The notes under the pieces were generated by a model that did not search any database, was not told the origin of the DNA, and saw nothing but the letters and a program-made list of their open reading frames with translations. The translations under genes were made by a program, and so were the position numbers. From Pseudomonas sp. B6002 (GTDB lineage: Bacteria > Pseudomonadota > Gammaproteobacteria > Pseudomonadales > Pseudomonadaceae): a stretch of DNA of 64,000 nucleotides. The stretch lies in the NCBI RefSeq assembly GCF_013385985.1, contig NZ_JACAOY010000027.1, positions 45,983 through 109,982 on the forward strand, given 5' to 3'. Of the stretch, positions 55,033-61,898 are shown in pieces; within the stretch, counting starts at the first letter, position 1, and each line of letters starts with the position of its first letter.

Positions 55033-55667
55033 AACTTCGCCGTGGCTTGCACGACAACGCCGAGGATGCGGCAGTCGTCAGTGAGCAGTTGTTTGGGGTA
55101 AGTGGGATTGAGCGGCGTCAGGTAGAGCTGGCCGCTCTCTTCCATCAACTGGCGGAAGGTGGCGTGAGTGCTGTTGGCCCATTGTGCGACCACCAGCCTG
55201 CCGGGTTCGGCTTCTATGGCCGGGTCTACCAGGATCATCATGCCAGCGCCGACGCTCAAGCCGCTGGGGGCCGCCATGGCGTCGCTGGTGACGGGCAGCC
55301 AGAACGCCTCGCCTTCGCACCGATAATCTGTCAGTTCGAATCGTTGGGCGTCATAGCGCGCGGGTTCTTCGCGGATTTCGCACAGGCCCTTCCAGTCGCT
55401 GACCGGGTAACGGAAATACGGCGTGTAGTGTTTTATCGGTAACAGCACCTGTTCAGCGCCCCGCTCGCGAATCTCAAGCACCACTTCCAGCTCATCAAGC
55501 CCCAATGCCTGCAACAGCCGGTTCATGTCTTCCAGGCTCGGCACGCGACGTTTGTTGAGCCAGTGGCCCACACCGCCCTGGGACATGCCCAGGCGTTCGG
55601 CCAGTTGGTCCTGCGTGACCTTGCGGTCTTTCATGTTGGCCTTGACCAACGCTATCCAGTTATCCAT
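55029..55667 (-). CDS. XRE-type repressor with S24 (LexA/CI-like) C-terminal domain
   Basis: 212 residues from MDNWIALV. The N-terminal helix-turn-helix reads VTQDQLAERLGMSQGGVGHW then LNKRRVPSLEDMNRL, as in CI-type repressors. The C-terminal domain resembles S24 peptidases (VTSDAMAAPSGLSVGAGMMI near 126-145), but the usual serine of S-x-S/D-M is in SDAM and the lysine partner is uncertain, so self-cleavage is not assured. A TTG at 55679 is a less likely start. No phage genes are near. Two palindromes upstream suggest it controls itself and the divergent DUF3077 gene. Confidence 0.85.
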   Translation of the reverse strand: MDNWIALVKANMKDRKVTQDQLAERLGMSQGGVGHWLNKRRVPSLEDMNRLLQALGLDELEVVLEIRERGAEQVLLPIKHYTPYFRYPVSDWKGLCEIREEPARYDAQRFELTDYRCEGEAFWLPVTSDAMAAPSGLSVGAGMMILVDPAIEAEPGRLVVAQWANSTHATFRQLMEESGQLYLTPLNPTYPKQLLTDDCRILGVVVQATAKF

Positions 55668-55677
55668 GGGGCCTGAC

Positions 55678-55751
55678 AATACGTCGCGTATTTTTCAGGG
55701 CAATAAACAGTTTGTAGTAATCCATAAAACGACATAAATACGATACGTACT
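55678..55751. promoter_or_regulatory. Two operators between the S24 repressor and DUF3077 genes
   Basis: AATACGTCGCGTATT (55678-55692) is a perfect palindrome with six-base arms; AATACGATACGTACT (55737-55751) is a near copy. Centres are 59 bases apart in the divergent region, one close to each gene. Confidence 0.6.
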
Positions 55752-55797
55752 ATCATCGGTCATATGGTTTTCGACACCCCACAGAGTACCGACCCTT

Positions 55798-56148
55798 ATG
55801 ACGACAAGCCCGTACCTCCTGCCTGAAACCGCTGAAAACGATGAGTTGCACGACATGTGCAGCAGCAGCGCCGCCCAACGTGCGCTGGACTATTACTTGA
55901 AAGAGGATGTGTCGGCCCCCGTGCCGGACGGCGCCCTGTTTGCCATCAAGCCCGGCATCAGCCAGGAGGAAGCGTTGGTGCACGCTTCTGACCTGTTGCG
56001 CAGTGCGGCGGCCACGGCCTATGAGTCTGCGAGCAGCCATCATGGCAATCAACGCGACCTGGCATTTTCAGTGGTGTATTTGATCGATATGGCGAAGGCG
56101 ATGGTGGAGCGGTCGTTGCAGGCGCAGCAGGCATCGGCAAACGTGTAA
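55798..56148 (+). CDS. DUF3077 family protein
   Basis: 116 residues, small soluble helical protein of a family found largely in Pseudomonas, no known function. The conserved pattern is LFAIKPGISQEEALVHASDLL near 47-67, here followed by AVVYLIDMAKAMV-like SVVYLIDMAKAMVERSL. It is transcribed away from the S24-type repressor, and one operator lies 47 bases before its ATG. No catalytic motif is visible. Confidence 0.8.
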   Translation: MTTSPYLLPETAENDELHDMCSSSAAQRALDYYLKEDVSAPVPDGALFAIKPGISQEEALVHASDLLRSAAATAYESASSHHGNQRDLAFSVVYLIDMAKAMVERSLQAQQASANV

Positions 56149-56191
56149 CGGGCGCGAAAGAAAAATATTTCTATCCCTCGGATAAAAACAT

Positions 56192-56220
56192 TTGACTTGC
56201 AAATGATAATGATTATTATT
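56192..56220 (+). promoter_or_regulatory. prrF promoter with Fur box
   Basis: TTGACT (-35, 56192-56197) and TATTAT (-10, 56214-56219) are 16 bases apart. The Fur box AATGATAATGATTATTATT (56202-56220) covers spacer and -10, so iron-loaded Fur should block it. Confidence 0.88.
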
Positions 56221-56225
56221 GAACG

Positions 56226-56341
56226 CAGCTGGTCGCGAGATCAGTCGATAGACCAAGGGACCTTAGGTCGGACTCTTGGAATATCTCCTCATCAGGCTAA
56301 TCACGGTTTTTGACCCGGCTCTTTGGCCGGGTCTTTTTTTT
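56226..56341 (+). ncRNA. prrF: PrrF iron-responsive small RNA
   Basis: About 116 bases. The core segments GGTCGCGAGATCAG, CTCATCAGGCTAATCACGG and the terminator GACCCGGCTCTTTGGCCGGGTC followed by eight T match PrrF of P. aeruginosa as I know it. PrrF is made when iron is short and base-pairs with mRNAs of iron-containing proteins (sodB, TCA enzymes, and others). It is a single copy here, not the tandem prrF1-prrF2 of P. aeruginosa; other fluorescens-group strains carry two unlinked copies, and the second would be elsewhere. Confidence 0.93.
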
Positions 56342-56471
56342 GCCAGTTTCCCTGGCGTGGCTTCAGGCTAATGAAGACTGTGTGTTGCTTGATGGCGCGC
56401 ATGGTAGCAAAAGACCATCGCCAAAAGAAAGCCGAACGAGCGCTCTAGCCCGGATCTTTAAGAAATAGCGC

Positions 56472-56490
56472 TTGAGAATCAATCTCATAG
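56472..56490. promoter_or_regulatory. Second possible Fur box upstream of the M14 gene
   Basis: TTGAGAATCAATCTCATAG resembles the GAGAATNATTCTC type of Fur site. It lies in the otherwise featureless stretch 56342-56612 between prrF and the carboxypeptidase. Target unknown; the assignment is weak. Confidence 0.35.
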
Positions 56491-56612
56491 ATTCTAAGCT
56501 GCTGGCGCGTCAAGGATGACGCCCCCTCCCCATGCAACAATTTTGCATCAAGATTTTGCCCGACTCCTGTGTAAGATATCTGCCACAACACAGCTAATCA
56601 GGCGACCCGACC

Positions 56613-57764
56613 ATGACCGTGGCCTTGACCTCCATCAAGATCAGCACCGACTTCGACAGCGGCAACATCCAGGTCCTGGATGCCAGCGACGCCTATCAGT
56701 TGCTGCTGGCGATCAAACCCGACACCCGTAGCCCACATTTCCAATGGTTCCACTTCAAGGCCGAAGGCATGCATGTGGGCCACACCCACACCTTCCGCCT
56801 AAGCAATGCGGGCCAGTCTTCGTATAAGCATGCGTGGAGCGGCTACAACGCAGTGGCGTCCTACGACCATATCAACTGGTTCCGTGTGCCCACGCGTTTT
56901 GATGGCGAGATCCTGCACATCAGCCTGGAAACCCGCGAAAAGCACGCCTGGGTCGCCTACTTCGAACCCTATAGCCGCGAGCGCCATGACTGGCTGATCG
57001 AGCAGGCCCTGAACGGTGCCGGCACCCAGTTGCTGGCCACCGGCAAGAGTGCCGAAGGCCGTGACATCCAGTTGCTGCGCCGGGGCAAAGGTGGCGAAGG
57101 TCGCCGCAACGTGTGGATCATTGCCCAGCAACACCCTGGCGAACACATGGCCGAATGGTTCATGGAAGGCATCATCGAGCGCCTGCAACAGGACGGTGAC
57201 GCCGAGCTGAAAAAGCTCCTGTCCGTGGCCGACCTGTACCTGATCCCCAACATGAACCCCGACGGCGCCTTCCACGGCCACCTGCGCACCAACGCCATGG
57301 GCCAGGACCTCAACCGTGCCTGGCAGAGCGCCAGCCAGGAAATCAGCCCGGAAGTGCTGTTCGCCCAGCAGCAAATGGATAAGTACGGCGTGGACCTGTT
57401 CCTCGACATCCACGGTGACGAAGAAATCCCCTACGTCTTCACCGCAGGCTGCGAGGGCAACCCGGGCTACACCCCGCGTATCGAAGGCCTTGAAAAACAT
57501 TTCCGCAGCCACTTGAGCGCCCTCACCCGCGACTTCCAGACCGCCCACGGCTACACCCGCGACCTGCCGGGCGAAGCCAACATGACCCTGGCCTGCAACG
57601 CCGTTGGCCAGAAGTACGACTGCCTGTCCCTGACCCTGGAAATGCCGTTCAAGGACAACGACGACGCGCCCAACCCGAAAACCGGCTGGTCCGGTGAGCG
57701 CTCCAAGCAGTTGGGCAAGGACGTATTGAGCACGGTCGCCGACATCGTGACCATCCTGCGCTAA
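56613..57764 (+). CDS. M14-family zinc carboxypeptidase (cytosolic CCP-like)
   Basis: 383 residues, no signal peptide. An N-terminal beta domain (about 1-130, the M14 N domain) precedes the peptidase domain. Zinc ligands are H174 and E177 in QQHPGEHMAEW and H267 in DIHGDEE; the general-base glutamate is E343 in LTLEMPFKD, and NMNPDGAFHGHLRTNAMGQD-type substrate residues lie near 213-232 (cited as NMNPDGAFHG and NAMGQDLNRAW). The architecture is that of bacterial relatives of cytosolic carboxypeptidase 6. Substrate not known. Confidence 0.9.
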   Translation: MTVALTSIKISTDFDSGNIQVLDASDAYQLLLAIKPDTRSPHFQWFHFKAEGMHVGHTHTFRLSNAGQSSYKHAWSGYNAVASYDHINWFRVPTRFDGEILHISLETREKHAWVAYFEPYSRERHDWLIEQALNGAGTQLLATGKSAEGRDIQLLRRGKGGEGRRNVWIIAQQHPGEHMAEWFMEGIIERLQQDGDAELKKLLSVADLYLIPNMNPDGAFHGHLRTNAMGQDLNRAWQSASQEISPEVLFAQQQMDKYGVDLFLDIHGDEEIPYVFTAGCEGNPGYTPRIEGLEKHFRSHLSALTRDFQTAHGYTRDLPGEANMTLACNAVGQKYDCLSLTLEMPFKDNDDAPNPKTGWSGERSKQLGKDVLSTVADIVTILR

Positions 57765-57769
57765 CCCTT

Positions 57770-57853
57770 TGTAGGAGCCGGCTTGCCGGCGATGAGGCCC
57801 TTGATAACAGCAAGAATTTCAAGGACGCCATCGCCGGCAAGCCGGGTCCTACA
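57770..57853. repeat. Inverted REP pair between the M14 and cytochrome b561 genes
   Basis: Facing TGTAGGAGCCGGCTTGCCGG arms; the right arm has one change (GCCGGGTCC). Between convergent genes. Confidence 0.88.
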
Positions 57854-57856
57854 CGG

Positions 57857-58396
57857 TCAGCGTTTGCTGCCGGTCATGCTTTGCAGCACACCATCACGTC
57901 GGATCAGCCCGTGGAACAACGCCGCCGCCAGGTGCAACAACACTGTCAGGAACAACAGGTAGGCGAGAAAGCCGTGGGCCTTGCGCAACACCGCAAACAA
58001 CGGCGCATTGGCACCCACCAAGGCTGGCAACTGCACCGAGCTGCTGAGCATCACCGGGTCGCCCGCCGCTGAGATCATCGCCCAGCCCAGCACCGGCAAC
58101 ACCAGCATCAACGCGTACAGCACGATATGGGACGCCTTGGCTGCCAACACTTGCCACAGTGGCAAGTCAACCGGCAACGGCGGCTGACGCGTCGAAAACC
58201 TTACCACCAAGCGCACGATCACCAGAGCCAGAATCGCGATCCCCAGCGGTTTGTGCAGGTGGATCAGCCATTCATGGCGCTCCGACACCGATGCCACCAT
58301 GCCCGCGCCGATAAACAGCATCGCGATGATCATCAACGCCATCAGCCAGTGCAGCAAGCGCGCCAGAGGGGCGAAAAACCGCGGTTGAACATTCAT
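57857..58396 (-). CDS. Cytochrome b561
   Basis: 179-residue inner-membrane dihaem b-type cytochrome with four predicted helices (about 15-37, 45-65, 88-110 and 140-163). Candidate haem histidines are in ARLLHWLM (H16), LIHLHKPLG (near 45-47), ASHIVLY and FLTVLLHLAAALFH. Such proteins pass electrons from quinol to a periplasmic partner. The ATG overlaps the stop of the catalase gene (ATGA), so the two products are probably a functional pair. Confidence 0.92.
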   Translation of the reverse strand: MNVQPRFFAPLARLLHWLMALMIIAMLFIGAGMVASVSERHEWLIHLHKPLGIAILALVIVRLVVRFSTRQPPLPVDLPLWQVLAAKASHIVLYALMLVLPVLGWAMISAAGDPVMLSSSVQLPALVGANAPLFAVLRKAHGFLAYLLFLTVLLHLAAALFHGLIRRDGVLQSMTGSKR

Positions 58397-59475
58397 GGCT
58401 TCGACTCCTGAGGGGCACTGTGCAAGGGGCTGACTTCACCGGCACGACGCAAGTACGAACTGGCATACGCAGCCGAGCGTGCCGCCAGCAGCGGGTCGTT
58501 GGAAGCCTCGATACCACTGGGTAGAACCAGCGGATCGAAGTTGATATCACGGCAATCGCCGTCCGCTTGCGGTTGACTGCCCTGCAACACCAGGGTGCCG
58601 GCGTTCAACACCTTGTGTTCACCGCTCCAGGCCTTGCTGGCATCGTCCAGTGGGTCGCCAGGGTTGGCCAACGTCATGTTCAACTGCCAGCGCAACGGCC
58701 CCGAGGCCAGGCGCTGCACCAGGTCTTTTTCGAGGAAGTCGCTGCCTGCCGGAGCAACGTCGCCCGGCGCGTCCTGGCTTTGTGGCACTACGCCCCACCG
58801 CACTGCCTGGCGCTTGCCATCGGCACTCACCAGGAAAAACGCGTTGATCCCGTTATAGGTTTCCGTCGCGTAGCTGGCGGACGGCTTGGCCGTCTTGACC
58901 CACGCCAAAAACGGCGCGGTTTCAGGGTGCGCGGCAAAGAACGCCGGCATGTTCGCCGGGTTCGGCTTGCCAGTGGCCGGGTCGGGTGCGCCAGCCTGGA
59001 GCATCTGGTAGAACGCCTGCGGCGTGCCCACCGGGAACACCGGCATGCTGTTCATCCCGGTGCGCCACTGCTGACCGTTGGCCTGGCTGAACTGCAACGC
59101 AAAACTGCGGATTGGCACGCTGCTGTCCGGCGCGTAAGGGTTACCGCTGGGCAAGGCAAACCGACCAATCACCGGGGTCCTGGCCTCGCTGAACACCTGG
59201 GCGCTGGAGTAGGCACGCGCCTCTGGGCTGCTCTCGAAGTAACCCGCCACGCACACACCTTTGGCATGGTTACGCCGGAAGCCCGGGTGGATGCCGTTAT
59301 TGGTTTCCAGGGCATTGACCAGGGTCTTGGGCCGCAGGCGCTGTGGGTCGAGTGTGCCGTTGACGTAGGCAAATGCCCCGGCAACGACCGCAACCACGGC
59401 ACCGATACCGATGAGCCGTGCGATCAGGCTCGCCGTGCTCAACGGGGGACGCGGCGGTGATGAGTGATCTACCAT
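58393..59475 (-). CDS. Membrane-anchored catalase-family peroxidase (SrpA-like)
   Basis: 360 residues, one N-terminal helix (about 17-40) placing the haem domain in the periplasm. This is the short, srpA-like catalase class. The distal histidine is H70 in FRRNHAKGVCVAGYF, and the proximal haem tyrosine is Y337 in the R-x-x-x-Y pattern RSAAY (333-337). It likely reduces or dismutates peroxides, perhaps drawing electrons from the co-transcribed cytochrome b561. It is divergent from the ECF sigma gene, and an ECF-type promoter precedes it. Confidence 0.9.
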   Translation of the reverse strand: MVDHSSPPRPPLSTASLIARLIGIGAVVAVVAGAFAYVNGTLDPQRLRPKTLVNALETNNGIHPGFRRNHAKGVCVAGYFESSPEARAYSSAQVFSEARTPVIGRFALPSGNPYAPDSSVPIRSFALQFSQANGQQWRTGMNSMPVFPVGTPQAFYQMLQAGAPDPATGKPNPANMPAFFAAHPETAPFLAWVKTAKPSASYATETYNGINAFFLVSADGKRQAVRWGVVPQSQDAPGDVAPAGSDFLEKDLVQRLASGPLRWQLNMTLANPGDPLDDASKAWSGEHKVLNAGTLVLQGSQPQADGDCRDINFDPLVLPSGIEASNDPLLAARSAAYASSYLRRAGEVSPLHSAPQESKP

Positions 59476-59528
59476 GAAGAAACTCCAGGGCCAAAGGCCT
59501 TAGGGGTGGAACATAAGGTCGGAGCATT

Positions 59529-59555
59529 AAGACGAACGCCGATCTGCTCTATTCC
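59529..59555 (-). promoter_or_regulatory. ECF-type promoter of the catalase operon
   Basis: On the minus strand GGAATAG (59549-59555) is followed after 14 bases by CGTCTT (59529-59534). Both elements and the spacing match the promoter facing the sigma gene. Confidence 0.65.
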
Positions 59556-59583
59556 CTGGCCCTGGATTTATTTTTGGGAGCGG

Positions 59584-59610
59584 GGAATAACCTTCAACGC
59601 CGGACGTCTC
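59584..59610 (+). promoter_or_regulatory. ECF-type promoter of the sigma/anti-sigma operon
   Basis: GGAATAA (59584-59590), 14 bases, CGTCTC (59605-59610), about 34 bases before the sigma ATG. This GGAATAA/CGTC pattern is a classical ECF promoter and suggests autoregulation. Confidence 0.7.
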
Positions 59611-59643
59611 TCTAGTCCCAGCGTAGTGATCAGCCAGCCGACC

Positions 59644-60150
59644 ATGCATGAACTCGACGAACAGTTACGTGAACTCATCCCCAGGTTGCGGCGCTTTGCC
59701 GTGTCCCTGACCCGTAACGCCAGCAGCGCCGACGACCTGGTGCAATCGACCCTGGAACGGGCGATCATCCGCTGGGCCGACAAACGCCTCGAAGGCGACC
59801 TGCGCGCCTGGCTGTTCTCGATCCTCTACCGCCAGTTCCTTGATGCGCACCGTCGCAGCCGGCGCTATGCGCGCATGCTCGAATTCTTCACCGGCCGCGA
59901 TGATGCGCAACCGTCAGTCGAACGCACGGTGATGGCCCAATCGACCCTGCAAGCCTTCGACCGACTCAACACCGAACAGCGCGCCTTGCTGCTGTGGGTG
60001 TCGGTCGAAGGCTTGAGCTACAAGGAGGTCGCCGAGATCCTCGACGTGCCCGTCGGCACCGTGATGTCGCGCCTGTCCAGGGCGCGCCAAGCCTTGCGTC
60101 AACTCAGTGATGGCGAAATAGCCAGCCCTTCCCTGCGGATACTCAAATGA
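59644..60150 (+). CDS. ECF-family RNA polymerase sigma factor
   Basis: 168 residues from MHELDEQL. Region 2 (SADDLVQSTLERAIIRW near 28-44, LRAWLFSILYRQFLDAHRR near 53-71) and region 4 (LLLWVSVEGLSYKEVAEILD and VPVGTVMSRLSRARQAL) are complete. The frame is open further upstream to 59464, but that would run through the promoter, so 59644 is chosen. It overlaps the anti-sigma gene by ATGA. Divergent promoters of the same type in front of it and of the catalase gene suggest both are its targets. Confidence 0.9.
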   Translation: MHELDEQLRELIPRLRRFAVSLTRNASSADDLVQSTLERAIIRWADKRLEGDLRAWLFSILYRQFLDAHRRSRRYARMLEFFTGRDDAQPSVERTVMAQSTLQAFDRLNTEQRALLLWVSVEGLSYKEVAEILDVPVGTVMSRLSRARQALRQLSDGEIASPSLRILK

Positions 60151-60896
60151 TCAGCCTGCCCCCCAGCGAACGCGATTTGCATGCCTACGTCGATCACCAA
60201 CTGCTGGAGAGTGATCGCCGTGTGCTCGAAACCTACCTGGCTGCCCAACCCGACGTTGCCGCCCAGGTCCAGGCCTGGCAACAGGATGCGCAATTACTGC
60301 GCGCCTCATTGAGTGGTACTTTGCAGCAACCGGCCAACCCCAAGCTGGACCCCGCGCTGATTCGCCAGCGCATCCGGCATCAGTCCCGTCGCCACCTGGC
60401 AACGGCCGCCGTGTTGCTGATAGCCGTCAGCCTTGGCGGCGTTGGCGGCTGGCATGCCCGCGAGGTCACTCAACCGCCGATGTTGCCGATGGCCGATGCG
60501 ATGCAAGCGTTTCGCCTGTTTGCCCAGGACGGCATCATGCCCGCCGACTACAACACTCAGGGCAACAGCAATATGCAGGCCTGGCTCGACCGCTATTTCA
60601 ACCAGGCCCATCGTTTGCCCGACCTCAGCGCCTCCGGTTTCACACCGGTCAGCGGGCGCCTGCTGACCACCGAATCCGGGGCGGCGGCGATGGTGGTGTA
60701 TGAAAACCGTGAAGGCCACAAGATCAGTTTCTATATTCGCCCACCGGGCCCGGAGAACAACTTTCTGCCCCGGGGCAGCCGCAGCGCCGACGGTTTGCAG
60801 GCCGAATACTGGTCCGGCGCCGGCTACAACTATGCGATGGTCAGCCCCAACGATGAACCGACCGCGCGGCTGATCAAGCAGACGATCAAGTTCTAG
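60147..60896 (+). CDS. Membrane anti-sigma factor
   Basis: 249 residues: a cytoplasmic sigma-binding domain (about 1-75, SERDLHAYVDHQLLESDRR), one membrane helix (about 84-101, LATAAVLLIAVSLGGVGG) and a periplasmic domain. The H-x3-C-x2-C zinc motif of many anti-sigma factors is absent, so redox sensing would not be by zinc cysteines in the cytoplasm; there is no cysteine in the protein at all. Translation is coupled to the sigma gene, and it presumably holds the sigma inactive until an envelope signal arrives. Confidence 0.87.
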   Translation: MISLPPSERDLHAYVDHQLLESDRRVLETYLAAQPDVAAQVQAWQQDAQLLRASLSGTLQQPANPKLDPALIRQRIRHQSRRHLATAAVLLIAVSLGGVGGWHAREVTQPPMLPMADAMQAFRLFAQDGIMPADYNTQGNSNMQAWLDRYFNQAHRLPDLSASGFTPVSGRLLTTESGAAAMVVYENREGHKISFYIRPPGPENNFLPRGSRSADGLQAEYWSGAGYNYAMVSPNDEPTARLIKQTIKF

Positions 60897-61882
60897 AACC
60901 CCACGTCGAGCACCACGTTGTCGAGGTAGGTACCGCCCGGCGGCGTGGCCTGGTCGGTGTAGATCTTGGCGTTGTAGTTGAACACCTGGCTACCGGTGCC
61001 CAGGCCGTTGCCAGGGTTGATATCCGCCGAAGCGCTGGCGCGCCGCGCCGCGCCGACACTGCCCCAACGGGTGGTGCCGGCACTGACGAAAATATCGTAG
61101 GCCAGGTAGTTACCGCTGGACACCATTTGTCGCCGTCCGCCCACACTGACCGGGTTTTGCCCATCGCTCAGGCCCACGGTGTAGGCACTGCCCTTGGTGC
61201 AGGCGACGCTGGCCTGCCCGGTTACCGTGGAAAACGCGCTGATCACCGGGCCGCTGCCGAATGCAATCGGCGGCGTGGTGATCTGGCAGTCGTTGACCAC
61301 CGTCATGCTGACCGTCAGCGTCGTCGTGCCGCTGTTGATATCCCGTCCGGCACAAATCCCCCCCACGCCGATACCCGAGCAGTAGTTCCAGTTCCAGAAA
61401 ATGCTCAAGGTTTCGGTGTACACCCCTGCCGCCACATTGCTGCCGGTGAGGGTGCCCAGGTAGAGCGGCAAGGTTTTCGTGCCAGGGCCGAACACCAGGC
61501 CGTAGGTCGCCGCGATCCCCCCGGCGCCACCAAAGTCGAAGGCAGTGCCCCGCGTCATCGGGTAAGACGTGGTGTTGTTGGCATACACCGTGTACTTAAT
61601 GACATCCCCGGTAGGCCCGACCATCCCGCCCTGCGTCGAGCCGGTAATGGTGCCGTAAAAATGATCGTTGGAAGCCAGCACTGACAGTACCACCGGCGCA
61701 CAGCTCAAGCCGGCGTTGGTGGTGGAACTGGGCAGGGAGGTGGTGCGCACCGTCATCGAACTTACCGTCGTACCAAAACTGGCTGGCAGGGTACTGACCA
61801 CCGAACACGCGGCCTGCGCCTGCCCCGCCACTCCCAGGCTCGCCAGCACCAAGCCTCGCCACAGCCATTCCTTGACCCGCAC
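60893..61882 (-). CDS. CsuE-like tip adhesin with two spore-coat U domains
   Basis: 329 residues from GTG 61882, preferred to GTG 61888 because the ribosome site AAGGAG ends 7 bases before 61882 but only one before 61888. A signal peptide (about 1-24, AQA-AC) precedes two SCPU domains (about 25-170 and 185-329), the layout of the CsuE tip subunit of archaic chaperone-usher pili. Its C-terminus NVVLDVGF has the hydrophobic strand for chaperone binding. It lies ten bases after the usher. Its stop shares CTAG with the anti-sigma gene. Confidence 0.88.
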   Translation of the reverse strand: MRVKEWLWRGLVLASLGVAGQAQAACSVVSTLPASFGTTVSSMTVRTTSLPSSTTNAGLSCAPVVLSVLASNDHFYGTITGSTQGGMVGPTGDVIKYTVYANNTTSYPMTRGTAFDFGGAGGIAATYGLVFGPGTKTLPLYLGTLTGSNVAAGVYTETLSIFWNWNYCSGIGVGGICAGRDINSGTTTLTVSMTVVNDCQITTPPIAFGSGPVISAFSTVTGQASVACTKGSAYTVGLSDGQNPVSVGGRRQMVSSGNYLAYDIFVSAGTTRWGSVGAARRASASADINPGNGLGTGSQVFNYNAKIYTDQATPPGGTYLDNVVLDVGF

Positions 61883-61898
61883 ACGCACACTCCTTATC

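Noticed and set aside
55029-56148. Prophage remnant
   Set aside because: Apart from the S24-type repressor no integrase, structural or lysis gene and no att-like repeat was seen.
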